This document shows, in pieces, positions 8,855 to 22,476 of a DNA stretch of 64,000 nucleotides. This stretch comes from Lasioglossum baleicum. Taxonomy: Eukaryota; Arthropoda; Insecta; Hymenoptera; Halictidae. The notes under the pieces are model-generated. The model ran no database searches. It saw only the letters and a list, made by a program, of their open reading frames with translations, and was not told the origin of the DNA. The DNA lies in the NCBI RefSeq assembly GCF_051020765.1, contig NW_027469100.1, positions 992,001-1,056,000 of the forward strand, given 5' to 3'. The translations under genes were made by a program, and so were the position numbers. Within the stretch, counting starts at the first letter, position 1; every line of letters starts with the position of its first letter.

Positions 8855-10218
8855 CGACCTCGAGCCGAGCCGAGCCGAGCGGGGCCGAAGGCCCGATGGG
8901 CTCCCGGAAAATTCGGGAAGGCGATGTACCTTTAATTCCCAGTTGGCCGTAACTTTTTCGGTGACGTCAAAGTAGTGAAATTTTGCGATTTCTTCGTCGC
9001 CGTATAGCTCGAGAACGGGTCGACGGGCGCGGGCGAGAGTAGGCTCGTCGGACAGAGGACGCGGAGACAAAGGTTTACCGGGCGAAAAATTCTCGAAAAT
9101 TCGCGAAAAATTTTTTACGTGTGCATCGGTAACGCGCGTCGACCTCGGCGGAGGATAACTTACCGACAACCACCGGCAGTGGTCGGTAACGCTCGGGGGA
9201 TATAAGCTGCCGCGTTAAAAATGAAACCCGAATTTCGGCGCTTCCAATGTTCAGGGCTGAAAAGGGCCCGAAAGAAAATAACTGACTCAAACGTTCGAAT
9301 TGAACGCCAACTTCCCGACGCTGACTTCGCATCGGTGGCGAGTGCCGCTACAGTCGCCGCGTTTACTCTCCCTTGATAGTTGAGCGAATCGACTTGTAAC
9401 TTCGAGGTTACGAATCCGACTCTACGTTTAGGTTTACATTTTCCATTAATTTTAAAGGGAGGGGGGTTGGGGGGGAGGATGGCGATGACAGACCAATCGC
9501 GCGCCTCCCCGCCACGATCGTCGCTACCGACGACCTCGACCTCGAGCCGAGCCGAGCCGAGCGGGGCCGAAGGCCCGATGGGCTCCCGGAAAATTCGGGA
9601 AGGCGATGTACCTTTAATTCCCAGTTGGCCGTAACTTTTTCGGTGACGTCAAAGTAGTGAAATTTTGCGATTTCTTCGTCGCCGTATAGCTCGAGAACGG
9701 GTCGACGGGCGCGGGCGAGAGTAGGCTCGTCGGACAGAGGACGCGGAGACAAAGGTTTACCGCGCGAAAAATTCTCGAAAATTCGCGAAAAATTTTTTAC
9801 GTGTGCATCGGTAACGCGCGTCGACCTCGGCGGAGGATAACTTACCGACAACCACCGGCAGTGGTCGGTAACGCTCGGGGGATATAAGCTGCCGCGTTAA
9901 AAATGAAACCCGAATTTCGGCGCTTCCAATGTTCAGGGCTGAAAAGGGCCCGAAAGAAAATAACTGACTCAAACGTTCGAATTGAACGCCAACTTCGCGA
10001 CGCTGACTTCGCATCGGTGGCGAGTGCCGCTACAGTCGCCGCGTTTACTCTCCCTTGATAGTTGAGAGAATCGACTTGTAACTTCGAGGTTACGAATCCG
10101 AATCTACGTTTAGGTTTACATTTTCCATTAATTTTAAAGGGAGGGGGGTTGGGGGGGAGGATGGCGATGACAGACCAATCGCGCGCCTCCCCGCCACCAT
10201 CGTCGCTACCGACGACCT

Positions 10219-13200
10219 CGACCTCGAGCCGAGCCGAGCCGAGCGGGGCCGAAGGCCCGATGGGCTCCCGGAAAATTCGGGAAGGCGATGTACCTTTAAT
10301 TCCCAGTTGGCCGTAACTTTTTCGGTGACGTCAAATTAGTGAAATTTTGCGATTTCTTTGTCGCCGTATAGCTCGAGAACGGGTCGACGGGCGCGTGCGA
10401 GAGTAGGCTCGTCGGACGGAGGATGCGGAGACGAAGGTTTACCGCGCGAAAAATTCGCGAAAATTCGCGAAAAATTTTTTACCTGTGCATCGGTAACGCG
10501 CGTCGACCTCGGCGGAGGATAACTTACCGACCACCACCGGCAGTGGTCGGTAACGCTCGGGGGGTATAAGCTGCCGCGTTAAAAATGAAACCCGAATTTC
10601 GGCGCTTCCACGGTTCAGGGCTGAAAAGGGCCCGAAAGAAAATAACTGATTCAAACGTTCGAATTTATCGCCAACTTCGCGACGCTGACTTCGCATCGGT
10701 GGCGAGTGCCGCCACAGTCGCCGCAATTACTCTCCCCTGATAGTTGAGCGAATCGACTCGTGACTTCGAGATTACGAATCCGACTCTACGTTTAGGTTTA
10801 CATTTTCCATTAATTTTAAAGGTACGGAGGGGTGGTGGGGTGGTTGGCGATGACAGACCAATCGCGCGCCTCCCCGCCACCATCGTCGCTACCGACGACC
10901 TCGACCTCGAGCCGAGCCGAGCCGAGCGGGCCGAAGGCCCGATGGGCTCCCGGAAAATTCGGGAAGGCGATATACCTTTAATTCCCAGTTGGCCGTAACT
11001 TTTTCGGTGACGCCAAATTAGTGAAATTTTGCGATTTCTTTGTCGCCGTATAGCTCGAGAACGGGTCGACGGGCGCGGGCGAGAGTAGGCTCGTCGGACA
11101 GAGGACGCGGAGACGAAGGTTTACCGCGCGAAAAATTCGCGAAAGATTCTCGAAAAATTTGTTACATGTGCATCGGTAACGCGCGTCGACCTCGGCGGAG
11201 AAAAAGTTACCGAACATCACCGGCAGTGGTCGGTAACGCTCGGGGGGTATAAGCTGCCGCGTTAAAAATGAAACCCGAATATCGGCACTTCCACGGTTCA
11301 GGGCTCAAAAGGGCCCGAAAGAAAATAACTGATTCAAACGTTCGAATTTAACGCCAACTTCGCGACGCTGACTTCGCATCGGTGGCGAGTGCCGCCACAG
11401 TCGCCGCAATTACTCTCCCCTGATAGATGAGCGAATCGACTCGTGACTTCGAGATTACGAATCCGACTCTACGTTTAGGTTTACATTTTCCATCAATTTT
11501 AAAGGGTGGGGGGGTGGGGGGGTTGGCGATGACAGACCAATCGCGCGCCTCCCCGCCACCATCGTCGCCACCGACGACCTCGACCTCGAGCCGAGCCGAG
11601 CCGAGCGGGGCCGAAGGCCCGATGGGCTCCCGGAAAATTCGGGAAGGCGATGTACCTTTAATTCCCAGTTGGCCGTAACTTTCTCGATGACGTCAAATTA
11701 GTGAAAAATCAAAGTTTCTTTGTCGCCGTATAGCTCGAGAACGGGTCGACGGGTGCGGGCGAGAGTAGGCTCGTCGGACGGAGGACGCGGAGACGAAGGT
11801 TTACCGCGCGAAAAATTCACGAAAATTCGCGATAAATTTTTTACCTGTGCATCGGTAACGCGCGTCGACCTCGGCGGAGAAAAAGTTACCGACCACCACC
11901 GGCAGTGGTCGGTAACGGTCGGGGGGTATAAGCTGTCGCGTTAAAAATGAAACCAGAATTCCGGCGCTTCCACGGTCCAGGGCTGAAAAGGGCCCGAAAG
12001 AAAATAACTGATTCAAACGTTCGAATTTAACGCCAACTTCGTGATGCTGACTTCGCATCGGTGGCGAGTGCCGCCACAGTCGCCGCAATTACTCTCCCCT
12101 GATAGTTGAGCGAATCGACTCGTGACTTCGAGATTACGAATCCGACTCTACGTTTAGGTTTACATTTTCCATTAATTTTAAAGGGACGGAGGGGTGGTGG
12201 GGTGGTTGGCGATGACAGACCAATCGCGCGCCTCCCCGCCACCATCGTCGCTACCGACGACCTCGACCTCGAGCCGAGCCGAGCCGAGCGGGGCCGAAGG
12301 CCCGATGGGCTCCCGGAAAATTCGGGAAGGCGATATACCTTTAATTCCCAGTTGGCCGTAACTTTTTCGGTGACGTCAAATTAGTGAAATTTTGCGATTT
12401 CTTTGTTGCCGTATAGCTCGAGAACGGGTCGACGGGCGCGGGCGAGAGTAGGCTCGTCGGACAGAGGACGCGGAGACGAAGGTTTACCGCGCGAAAAATT
12501 CGCGAAAGATTCTCGAAAAATTTGTTACATGTGCATCGGTAACGCGCGTCGACCTCGGCGGAGAAAAAGTTACCGAACATCATCGGCAGTGGTCGGTAAC
12601 GCTCGGGGGGTATAAGCTGCCGCGTTAAAAATGAAACCCGAATATCGGCACTTCCACAGTTCAGGGCTCAAAAGGGCCCGAAAGAAAATAACTGATTCAA
12701 ACGTTCGAATTTAACGCCAACTTCGCGACGCTGACTTCGCATCGGTGGCGAGTGCCGCCACAGTCGCCGCAATTACTCTCCCCTGATAGATGAGCGAATC
12801 GACTCGTGACTTCGAGATTACGAATCCGACTCTACGTTTAGGTTTACATTTTCCATCAATTTTAAAGGGTGGGGGGGTGGGGGGGTTGGCGATGACAGAC
12901 CAATCGCGCGCCTCCCCGCCACCATCGTCGCCACCGACGACCTCGACCTCGAGCCGAGCCGAGCCGAGCGGGGCCGAAGGCCCGATGGGCTCCCGGAAAA
13001 TTCGGGAAGGCGATGTACCTTTAATTCCCAGTTGGCCGTAACTTTCTCGATGACGTCAAATTAGTGAAAAATCAAAGTTTCTTTGTCGCCGTATAGCTCG
13101 AGAACGGGTCGACGGGTGCGGGCGAGAGTAGGCTCGTCGGACGGAGGACGTGGAGACGAAGGTTTACCGCGCGAAAAATTCACGAAAATTCGCGAAAAAT

Positions 13201-15672
13201 TTTTTACCTGTGCATCGGTAACGCGCGTCGACCTCGGCGGAGGATAAGTTACCGACCACCACCGGCAGTGGTCGGTAACGGTCGGGGGGTATAAGCTGCC
13301 GCGTTAAAAATGAAACCCGAATTTCGGCGCTTCCAATGTTCAGGGCTGAAAAGGGCCCGGAAGAAAATAACTGACTCAAACGTTCGAATTGAACGCCAAC
13401 TTCGCGACGCTGACTTCGCATCGGTGGCGAGTGCCGCTACAGTCGCCGCGTTTACTCTCCCTTGATAGTTGAGCGAATCGACTTGTAACTTCGAGGTTAC
13501 GAATCTGAATCTACGTTTAGGTTTACATTTTCCATTAATTTTAAAGGGAGGGGGGTTGGGGGGGAGGATGGCGATGACAGACCAATCGCGCGCCTCCCCG
13601 CCACCATCGTCGCTACCGACGAACTCGACCTCGAGCCGAGCCGAGCCGAGCGGGGCCGAAGGCCCGATGGGCACCCGGAAAATTCGGGAAGGCGATATAC
13701 CTTTAATTCCCAGTTGGCCGTAACTTTTTCGGTGACGTCAAATTAGTGAAATTTTGCGATTTCTTCGTCGCCGTATAGCTCGAGAACGGGTCGACGGGCG
13801 CGGGCGAGAGTAGGCTCGTCGGACAGAGGACGCGGAGACAAAGGTTTACCGCGCGAAAAATTCTCGAAAATTCGCGAAAAATTTTTTACGTGTGCATCGG
13901 TAACGCGCGTCGACCTCGGCGGAGGATAACTTACCGACCACCACCGGCAGTGGTCGGTAACGCTCGGAGGGTATAAGCTGCCGCGTTAAAAATGAAACCC
14001 GAATTTCAGCGCTTCCACGGTTCAGGGCTGAAAAGGGCCCGAAAGAAAATAACTGATTCAAACGTTCGAATTGAACGCCAACTTTGCGACGCTGACTTCG
14101 CATCGGTGGCGAGTGCCGCCACAGTCGCCGCGTTTACTCTCCCTTGATAGTTGAGCGAATCGACTTGTAACTTCGAGGTTACGAATCCGACTCTACGTTT
14201 AGGTTTACATTTTCCATTAATTTTAAAGGAAGGGGGGTTGGGGGGGAGGATGGCGATGACAGACCAATCGCGCGCCTCCCCGCCACCATCGTCGCTACCG
14301 ACGACCTCGACCTCGAGCCGAGCCGAGCCGAGCGGGGCCGAAGGCCCGATGGGCTCCCGGAAAATTCGGGAAGGCGATGTACCTTTAATTCCCAGTTGGC
14401 CGTAACTTTTTCGGTGACGTCAAATTAGTGAAATTTTGCGATTTCTTCGTCGCCGTATAGGTCGAGAACGGGTCGACGGGCGCGGGCGAGAGTAGGCTCG
14501 TCGGACAGAGGACGCGGAGACAAAGGTTTACCGCGCGAAAAATTCTCGAAAATTCGCGAAAAATTTCTTACGTGTGCATCGGTAACGCGCGTCGACCTCG
14601 GCGGAGGATAACTTACCGACCACCACCGGCAGTGGTCGGTAACGCTCGGAGGGTATAAGCTGCCGCGTTAAAAATAAAACCCGAATTTCAGCGCTTCCAC
14701 GGTTCAGGGCTGAAAAGGGCCCGAAAGAAAATAACTGATTCAAACGTTCGAATTGAACGCCAACTTTGCGACGCTGACTTCGCATCGGTGGCGAGTGCCG
14801 CCACAGTCGCCGCGTTTACTCTCCCTTGATAGTTGAGCGAATCGACTCGTAACTTCGAGGTTACGAATCCGACTCTACGTTTAGGTTTACATTTTCCATT
14901 AATTTTAAAGGGAGGGGGGTTGGGGGGGAGGATGGCGATGACAGACCAATCGCGCGCCTCCCCGCCACCATCGTCGCTACCGACGACCTCGACCTCGAGC
15001 CGAGCCGAGCCGAGCGGGGCCGAAGGCCCGATGGGCTCCCGGAAAATTCGGGAAGGCGATGTACCTTTAATTCCCAGTTGGCCGTAACTTTTTCGGTGAC
15101 GTCAAATTAGTGAAATTTTGCGATTTCTTCGTCGCCGTATAGGTCGAGAACGGGTCGACGGGCGCGGGCGAGAGTAGGCTCGTCGGACAGAGGACGCGGA
15201 GACAAAGGTTTGCCGCGCGAAAAATTCTCGAAAATTCGCGAAAAATTTCTTACGTGTGCATCGGTAACGCGCGTCGACCTCGGCGGAGGATAACTTACCG
15301 ACAACCACCGGCAGTGGTCGGTAACGCTCGGGGGATATAAGCTGCCGCGTTAAAAATGAAACCCGAATTTCGGCGCTTCCAATGTTCAGGGCTGAAAAGG
15401 GCCCGAAAGAAAATAACTGACTCAAACGTTCGAATTGAACGCCAACTTCGCGACGCTGACTTCGCATCGGTGGCGAGTGCCGCTACAGGCGCCGCGTTTA
15501 CTCTCCCCTGAGAGTTGAGCGAATCGACTTGTAACTTCGAGGTTACGAATCCGACTCTACGTTTAGGTTTACTTTTTCCATTAATTTTAAAGGGACGGGG
15601 TGGTGGTGTGGTGGTTGGCGATGACAGACCAATCGCGCGCCTCACCGCCACCATCGTCGCTTTCGACGAACT
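10219..15672 (+). repeat. 8-unit higher-order repeat, copy 1
   Basis: Units 16-23. Its first seven units recur in the next block at offsets of 5,454-5,461. Shared rare markers are GAATTTATCGCC (about 10662 and 16121), a lost G giving GAGCGGGCCGAAGG (about 10925 and 16384), GACGCCAAATTAG (11009 and 16468) and TATAGGTCGAG (14457 and 19917). Only a few differences are visible, such as CTGTCGCG at 11934 and GAATCTGAATC at 13501. The eighth unit (h2/g2) is not matched by unit 31. Confidence 0.9.
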
Positions 15673-18600
15673 CGACCTCGAGCCGAGCCGAGCCGAGCCG
15701 AGCGGGGCCGATGGCCCGATGGGCTCCCTGAAAATTCGGGAAGGCGATGTACCTTTAATTCCCAGTTGGCTGTAACTTTTTCGGTGACGTCAAATTAGTG
15801 AAATTTTGCGATTTCTTTGTCGCCGTATAGCTCGAGAACGGGTCGACGGGCGCGTGCGAGAGTAGGCTCGTCGGACGGAGGATGCGGAGACGAAGGTTTA
15901 CCGCGCGAAAAATTCGCGAAAATTCGCGAAAAATTTTTTACCTGTGCATCGGTAACGCGCGTCGACCTCGGCGGAGGATAACTTACCGACCACCACCGGC
16001 AGTGGTCGGTAACGCTCGGGGGGTATAAGCTGCCGCGTTAAAAATGAAACCCGAATTTCGGCGCTTCCACGGTTCAGGGCTGAAAAGGGCCCGAAAGAAA
16101 ATAACTGATTCAAACGTTCGAATTTATCGCCAACTTCGCGACGCTGACTTCGCATCGGTGGCGAGTGCCGCCACAGTCGCCGCAATTACTCTCCCCTGAT
16201 AGTTGAGCGAATCGACTCGTGACTTCGAGATTACGAATCCGACTCTACGTTTAGGTTTACATTTTCCATTAATTTTAAAGGTACGGAGGGGTGGTGGGGT
16301 GGTTGGCGATGACAGACCAATCGCGCGCCTCCCCGCCACCATCGTCGCTACCGACGACCTCGACCTCGAGCCGAGCCGAGCCGAGCGGGCCGAAGGCCCG
16401 ATGGGCTCCCGGAAAATTCGGGAAGGCGATATACCTTTAATTCCCAGTTGGCCGTAACTTTTTCGGTGACGCCAAATTAGTGAAATTTTGCGATTTCTTT
16501 GTCGCCGTATAGCTCGAGAACGGGTCGACGGGCGCGGGCGAGAGTAGGCTCGTCGGACAGAGGACGCGGAGACGAAGGTTTACCGCGCGAAAAATTCGCG
16601 AAAGATTCTCGAAAAATTTGTTACATGTGCATCGGTAACGCGCGTCGACCTCGGCGGAGAAAAAGTTACCGAACATCACCGGCAGTGGTCGGTAACGCTC
16701 GGGGGGTATAAGCTGCCGCGTTAAAAATGAAACCCGAATATCGGCACTTCCACAGTTCAGGGCTCAAAAGGGCCCGAAAGAAAATAACTGATTCAAACGT
16801 TCGAATTTAACGCCAACTTCGCGACGCTGACTTCGCATCGGTGGCGAGTGCCGCCACAGTCGCCGCAATTACTCTCCCCTGATAGATGAGCGAATCGACT
16901 CGTGACTTCGAGATTACGAATCCGACTCTACGTTTAGGTTTACATTTTCCATCAATTTTAAAGGGTGGGGGGGTGGGGGGGTTGGCGATGACAGACCAAT
17001 CGCGCGCCTCCCCGCCACCATCGTCGCCACCGACGACCTCGACCTCGAGCCGAGCCGAGCCGAGCGGGGCCGAAGGCCCGATGGGCTCCCGGAAAATTCG
17101 GGAAGGCGATGTACCTTTAATTCCCAGTTGGCCGTAACTTTCTCGATGACGTCAAATTAGTGAAAAATCAAAGTTTCTTTGTCGCCGTATAGCTCGAGAA
17201 CGGGTCGACGGGTGCGGGCGAGAGTAGGCTCGTCGGACGGAGGACGCGGAGACGAAGGTTTACCGCGCGAAAAATTCACGAAAATTCGCGATAAATTTTT
17301 TACCTGTGCATCGGTAACGCGCGTCGACCTCGGCGGAGAAAAAGTTACCGACCACCACCGGCAGTGGTCGGTAACGGTCGGGGGGTATAAGCTGCCGCGT
17401 TAAAAATGAAACCAGAATTCCGGCGCTTCCACGGTCCAGGGCTGAAAAGGGCCCGAAAGAAAATAACTGATTCAAACGTTCGAATTTAACGCCAACTTCG
17501 TGATGCTGACTTCGCATCGGTGGCGAGTGCCGCCACAGTCGCCGCAATTACTCTCCCCTGATAGTTGAGCGAATCGACTCGTGACTTCGAGATTACGAAT
17601 CCGACTCTACGTTTAGGTTTACATTTTCCATTAATTTTAAAGGGACGGAGGGGTGGTGGGGTGGTTGGCGATGACAGACCAATCGCGCGCCTCCCCGCCA
17701 CCATCGTCGCTACCGACGACCTCGACCTCGAGCCGAGCCGAGCCGAGCGGGGCCGAAGGCCCGATGGGCTCCCGGAAAATTCGGGAAGGCGATATACCTT
17801 TAATTCCCAGTTGGCCGTAACTTTTTCGGTGACGTCAAATTAGTGAAATTTTGCGATTTCTTTGTTGCCGTATAGCTCGAGAACGGGTCGACGGGCGCGG
17901 GCGAGAGTAGGCTCGTCGGACAGAGGACGCGGAGACGAAGGTTTACCGCGCGAAAAATTCGCGAAAGATTCTCGAAAAATTTGTTACATGTGCATCGGTA
18001 ACGCGCGTCGACCTCGGCGGAGAAAAAGTTACCGAACATCATCGGCAGTGGTCGGTAACGCTCGGGGGGTATAAGCTGCCGCGTTAAAAATGAAACCCGA
18101 ATATCGGCACTTCCACAGTTCAGGGCTCAAAAGGGCCCGAAAGAAAATAACTGATTCAAACGTTCGAATTTAACGCCAACTTCGCGACGCTGACTTCGCA
18201 TCGGTGGCGAGTGCCGCCACAGTCGCCGCAATTACTCTCCCCTGATAGATGAGCGAATCGACTCGTGACTTCGAGATTACGAATCCGACTCTACGTTTAG
18301 GTTTACATTTTCCATCAATTTTAAAGGGTGGGGGGGGGTGGGGGGGTTGGCGATGACAGACCAATCGCGCGCCTCCCCGCCACCATCGTCGCCACCGACG
18401 ACCTCGACCTCGAGCCGAGCCGAGCCGAGCGGGGCCGAAGGCCCGATGGGCTCCCGGAAAATTCGGGAAGGCGATGTACCTTTAATTCCCAGTTGGCCGT
18501 AACTTTCTCGATGACGTCAAATTAGTGAAAAATCAAAGTTTCTTTGTCGCCGTATAGCTCGAGAACGGGTCGACGGGTGCGGGCGAGAGTAGGCTCGTCG

Positions 18601-20450
18601 GACGGAGGACGTGGAGACGAAGGTTTACCGCGCGAAAAATTCACGAAAATTCGCGAAAAATTTTTTACCTGTGCATCGGTAACGCGCGTCGACCTCGGCG
18701 GAGGATAAGTTACCGACCACCACCGGCAGTGGTCGGTAACGGTCGGGGGGTATAAGCTGCCGCGTTAAAAATGAAACCCGAATTTCGGCGCTTCCAATGT
18801 TCAGGGCTGAAAAGGGCCCGGAAGAAAATAACTGACTCAAACGTTCGAATTGAACGCCAACTTCGCGACGCTGACTTCGCATCGGTGGCGAGTGCCGCTA
18901 CAGTCGCCGCGTTTACTCTCCCTTGATAGTTGAGCGAATCGACTTGTAACTTCGAGGTTACGAATCCGAATCTACGTTTAGGTTTACATTTTCCATTAAT
19001 TTTAAAGGGAGGGGGGTTGGGGGGGAGGATGGCGATGACAGACCAATCGCGCGCCTCCCCGCCACCATCGTCGCTACCGACGAACTCGACCTCGAGCCGA
19101 GCCGAGCCGAGCGGGGCCGAAGGCCCGATGGGCACCCGGAAAATTCGGGAAGGCGATATACCTTTAATTCCCAGTTGGCCGTAACTTTTTCGGTGACGTC
19201 AAATTAGTGAAATTTTGCGATTTCTTCGTCGCCGTATAGCTCGAGAACGGGTCGACGGGCGTAGGCGAGAGTAGGCTCGTCGGACAGAGGACGCGGAGAC
19301 AAAGGTTTACCGCGCGAAAAATTCTCGAAAATTCGCGAAAAATTTTTTACGTGTGCATCGGTAACGCGCGTCGACCTCGGCGGAGGATAACTTACCGACC
19401 ACCACCGGCAGTGGTCGGTAACGCTCGGAGGGTATAAGCTGCCGCGTTAAAAATGAAACCCGAATTTCAGCGCTTCCACGGTTCAGGGCTGAAAAGGGCC
19501 CGAAAGAAAATAACTGATTCAAACGTTCGAATTGAACGCCAACTTTGCGACGCTGACTTCGCATCGGTGGCGAGTGCCGCCACAGTCGCCGCGTTTACTC
19601 TCCCTTGATAGTTGAGCGAATCGACTTGTAACTTCGAGGTTACGAATCCGACTCTACGTTTAGGTTTACATTTTCCATTAATTTTAAAGGAAGGGGGGTT
19701 GGGGGGGAGGATGGCGATGACAGACCAATCGCGCGCCTCCCCGCCACCATCGTCGCTACCGACGACCTCGACCTCGAGCCGAGCCGAGCCGAGCGGGGCC
19801 GAAGGCCCGATGGGCTCCCGGAAAATTCGGGAAGGCGATGTACCTTTAATTCCCAGTTGGCCGTAACTTTTTCGGTGACGTCAAATTAGTGAAATTTTGC
19901 GATTTCTTCGTCGCCGTATAGGTCGAGAACGGGTCGACGGGCGCGGGCGAGAGTAGGCTCGTCGGACAGAGGACGCGGAGACAAAGGTTTACCGCGCGAA
20001 AAATTCTCGAAAATTCGCGAAAAATTTCTTACGTGTGCATCGGTAACGCGCGTCGACCTCGGCGGAGGATAACTTACCGACCACCACCGGCAGTGGTCGG
20101 TAACGCTCGGAGGGTATAAGCTGCCGCGTTAAAAATAAAACCCGAATTTCAGCGCTTCCACGGTTCAGGGCTGAAAAGGGCCCGAAAGAAAATAACTGAT
20201 TCAAACGTTCGAATTGAACGCCAACTTTGCGACGCTGACTTCGCATCGGTGGCGAGTGCCGCCACAGTCGCCGCGTTTACTCTCCCTTGATAGTTGAGCG
20301 AATCGACTCGTAACTTCGAGGTTACGAATCCGACTCTACGTTTAGGTTTACATTTTCCATTAATTTTAAAGGGAGGGGGGTTGGGGGGGAGGATGGCGAT
20401 GACAGACCAATCGCGCGCCTCCCCGCCACCATCGTCGCTACCGACGACCT
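15673..20450 (+). repeat. 8-unit higher-order repeat, copy 2 (seven matching units)
   Basis: Units 24-30 reproduce units 16-22 with very few changes, for example two extra G in the g4 cassette at about 18327 and GGGCGTAGGCG at 19257. The match ends where unit 31 starts with a single CCGAG. Confidence 0.9.
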
Positions 20451-21122
20451 CGACCTCGAGCCGAGCGGGGCCGAAGGCCCGATGGGCTCCCGGAAAATTC
20501 GGGAAGGCGATGTACCTTTAATTCCCAGTTGGCCGTAACTTTTTCGGTGACGTCAAATTAGTGAAATTTTGCGATTTCTTCGTCGCCGTATAGCTCGAGA
20601 ACGGGTCGACGGGCGCGGGCGAGAGTAGGCTCGTCGGACAGAGGACGCGGAGACAAAGGTTTACCGCGCGAAAAATTCTCGAAAATTCGCGAAAAATTTT
20701 TTACGTGTGCATCGGTAACGCGCGTCGACCTCGGCGGAAGATAACTTACCGACCACCACCGGCAGTGGTCGGTAACGCTCGGAGGGTATAAGCTGCCGCG
20801 TTAAAAATAAAACCCGAATTTCAGCGCTTCCACGGTTCAGGGCTGAAAAGGGCCCGAAAGAAAATAACTGATTCAAACGTTCGAATTGAACGCCAACTTT
20901 GCGACGCTGACTTCGCATCGGTGGCGAGTGCCGCCACAGTCGCCGCGTTTACTCTCCCTTGATAGTTGAGCGAATCGACTTGTAACTTCGAGGTTACGAA
21001 TCCGACTCTACGTTTAGGTTTACATTTTCCATTAATTTTAAAGGGAGGGGGGTTGGGGGGGAGGATGGCGATGTCAGACCAATCGCGCGCCTCCCTGCCA
21101 CCATCGTCGCTACCGACGACCT
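20451..21122 (+). repeat. Unit 31: contracted to one CCGAG copy
   Basis: CTCGAG is followed by a single CCGAG and then CGGGG, ten bases shorter than normal (672 bases). It sits exactly at the end of the 8-unit repeat domain, so it may mark a recombination junction. Confidence 0.85.
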
Positions 21123-21804
21123 CGATCTCGAGCCGAGCCGAGCCGAGCGGGGCCGAAGGCCCGATGGGCTCCCGGAAAATTCGGGAAGGCGATGTACCTT
21201 TAATTCCCAGTTGGCCGTAACTTTTTCGGTGACGTCAAAGTAGTGAAATTTTGCGATTTCTTCGTCGCCGTATAGCTCGAGAACGGGTCGACGGGCGCGG
21301 GCGAGAGTAGTCTCGTCGGACGGAGGACGCGGAGACGAAGGTTTACCGCGCGAAAAATTCGCGAAAATTCGCGAAAAATTTTTTACCTGTGCATCGGTAA
21401 CGCGCGTCGACCTCGGCGGAGGATAACTTACCGACCACCACCGGCAGTGGTCGGTAACGCTCGGGGGGTATAAGCTGCCGCGTTAAAAATAAAACCCGAA
21501 TTTCAGATCTTCCACGGTTCAGGGCTGAAAAGGGCCCGAAAGAAAATAACTGATTCAAACGTTCGAATTGAACGCCAACTTTGCGACGCTGACTTCGCAT
21601 CGGTGGCGAGTGCCGCCACAGTCGCCGCGTTTACTCTCCCTTGATAGTTGAGCGAATCGACTTGTAACTTCGAGGTTACGAATCCGACTCTACGTTTAGG
21701 TTTACATTTTCCATTAATTTTAAAGGGAGGGGGGTTGGGGGGGAGGATGGCGATGACAGACCAATCGCGCGCCTCCCCGTCACCATCGTCGCTACCGACG
21801 ACCT

Positions 21805-22476
21805 CGACCTCGAGCCGAGCCGAGCCGAGCGGGGCCGAAGGCCCGATGGGCTCCCGGAAAATTCGGGAAGGCGATGTACCTTTAATTCCCAGTTGGCCGT
21901 AACTTTTTCGGTGACGTCAAAGTAGTGAAATTTTGCGATTTCTTCGTCGCCGTATAGCTCGAGAACGGGTCGACGGGCGCGGGCGAGAGTAGTCTCGTCG
22001 GACGGAGGACGCGGAGACGAAGGTTTACCGCGCGAAAAATTCGCGAAAAATTTTTTACCTGTGCATCGGTAACGCGCGTCGACCTCGGCGGAGGATAACT
22101 TACCGACCACCACCGGCAGTGGTCGGTAACGCTCGGGGGGTATAAGCTGCCGCGTTAGAAGTGAAACCCGAATTTCAGCGCTTCCACGGTTCAGGGCTGA
22201 AAAGGGCCCGAAAGAAAATAACTGATTCAAACGTTCGAATTTAACGCCAACTTCGCGACGCTGACTTCGCATCGGTGGCGAGTGCCGCCACAGTCGCCGC
22301 GTTTACTCTCCCTTGATAGTTGAGCGAATCGACTTGTAACTTCGAGGTTACGAATCCGACTCTACGTTTAGGTTTACATTTTCCATTAATTTTAAAGGGA
22401 GGGGGGTTGGGGGGGAGGATGGCGATGACAGACCAATCGCGCGCCTCCCCGCCACCATCGTCGCTACCGACGACCT
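21805..22476 (+). repeat. Unit 33: independent 10-bp A-tract deletion
   Basis: The block at about 22031-22060 has only two A-tracts and the unit is 672 bases. It also carries GTTAGAAGTG. As in unit 2, the deletion opens a long minus-strand frame (198 codons, 21676-22272) that I do not regard as a gene. Confidence 0.85.

Larger units (their letters stand above)
6130..20450 (+). repeat. Array region II: units 10-30, 8-unit higher-order repeat domain
   Basis: Unit starts: 6130, 6813, 7492, 8173, 8855, 9537, 10219, 10902, 11581, 12264, 12944, 13626, 14308, 14990, 15673, 16361, 17040, 17723, 18405, 19087, 19769. Cassette order: g3, g4, g1, g1, g1, g1, then g3, g4, g3, g4, g1, g1, g1, g2, then g3, g4, g3, g4, g1, g1, g1. 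The last two groups are successive copies of one 8-unit block. The first four units match positions 3-6 of that block. Region-specific markers include an 8-base block substitution after AGTGAA and the cassette-flanking ATCAATTTTAAAGG (ATTAATTTTAAAGG elsewhere). Confidence 0.92.

Noticed and set aside
10219..20450. Assembly duplication as the cause of the nearly identical 5.46-kb blocks
   Set aside because: Several true base differences and G-run length differences separate the blocks, and a third, more diverged partial copy exists. Long-read coverage would still be needed to exclude it fully.
21676..22272. Longest open frame, 198 codons on the minus strand
   Set aside because: It exists only because a 10-bp A-tract deletion in unit 33 joins two frames that are separate elsewhere.
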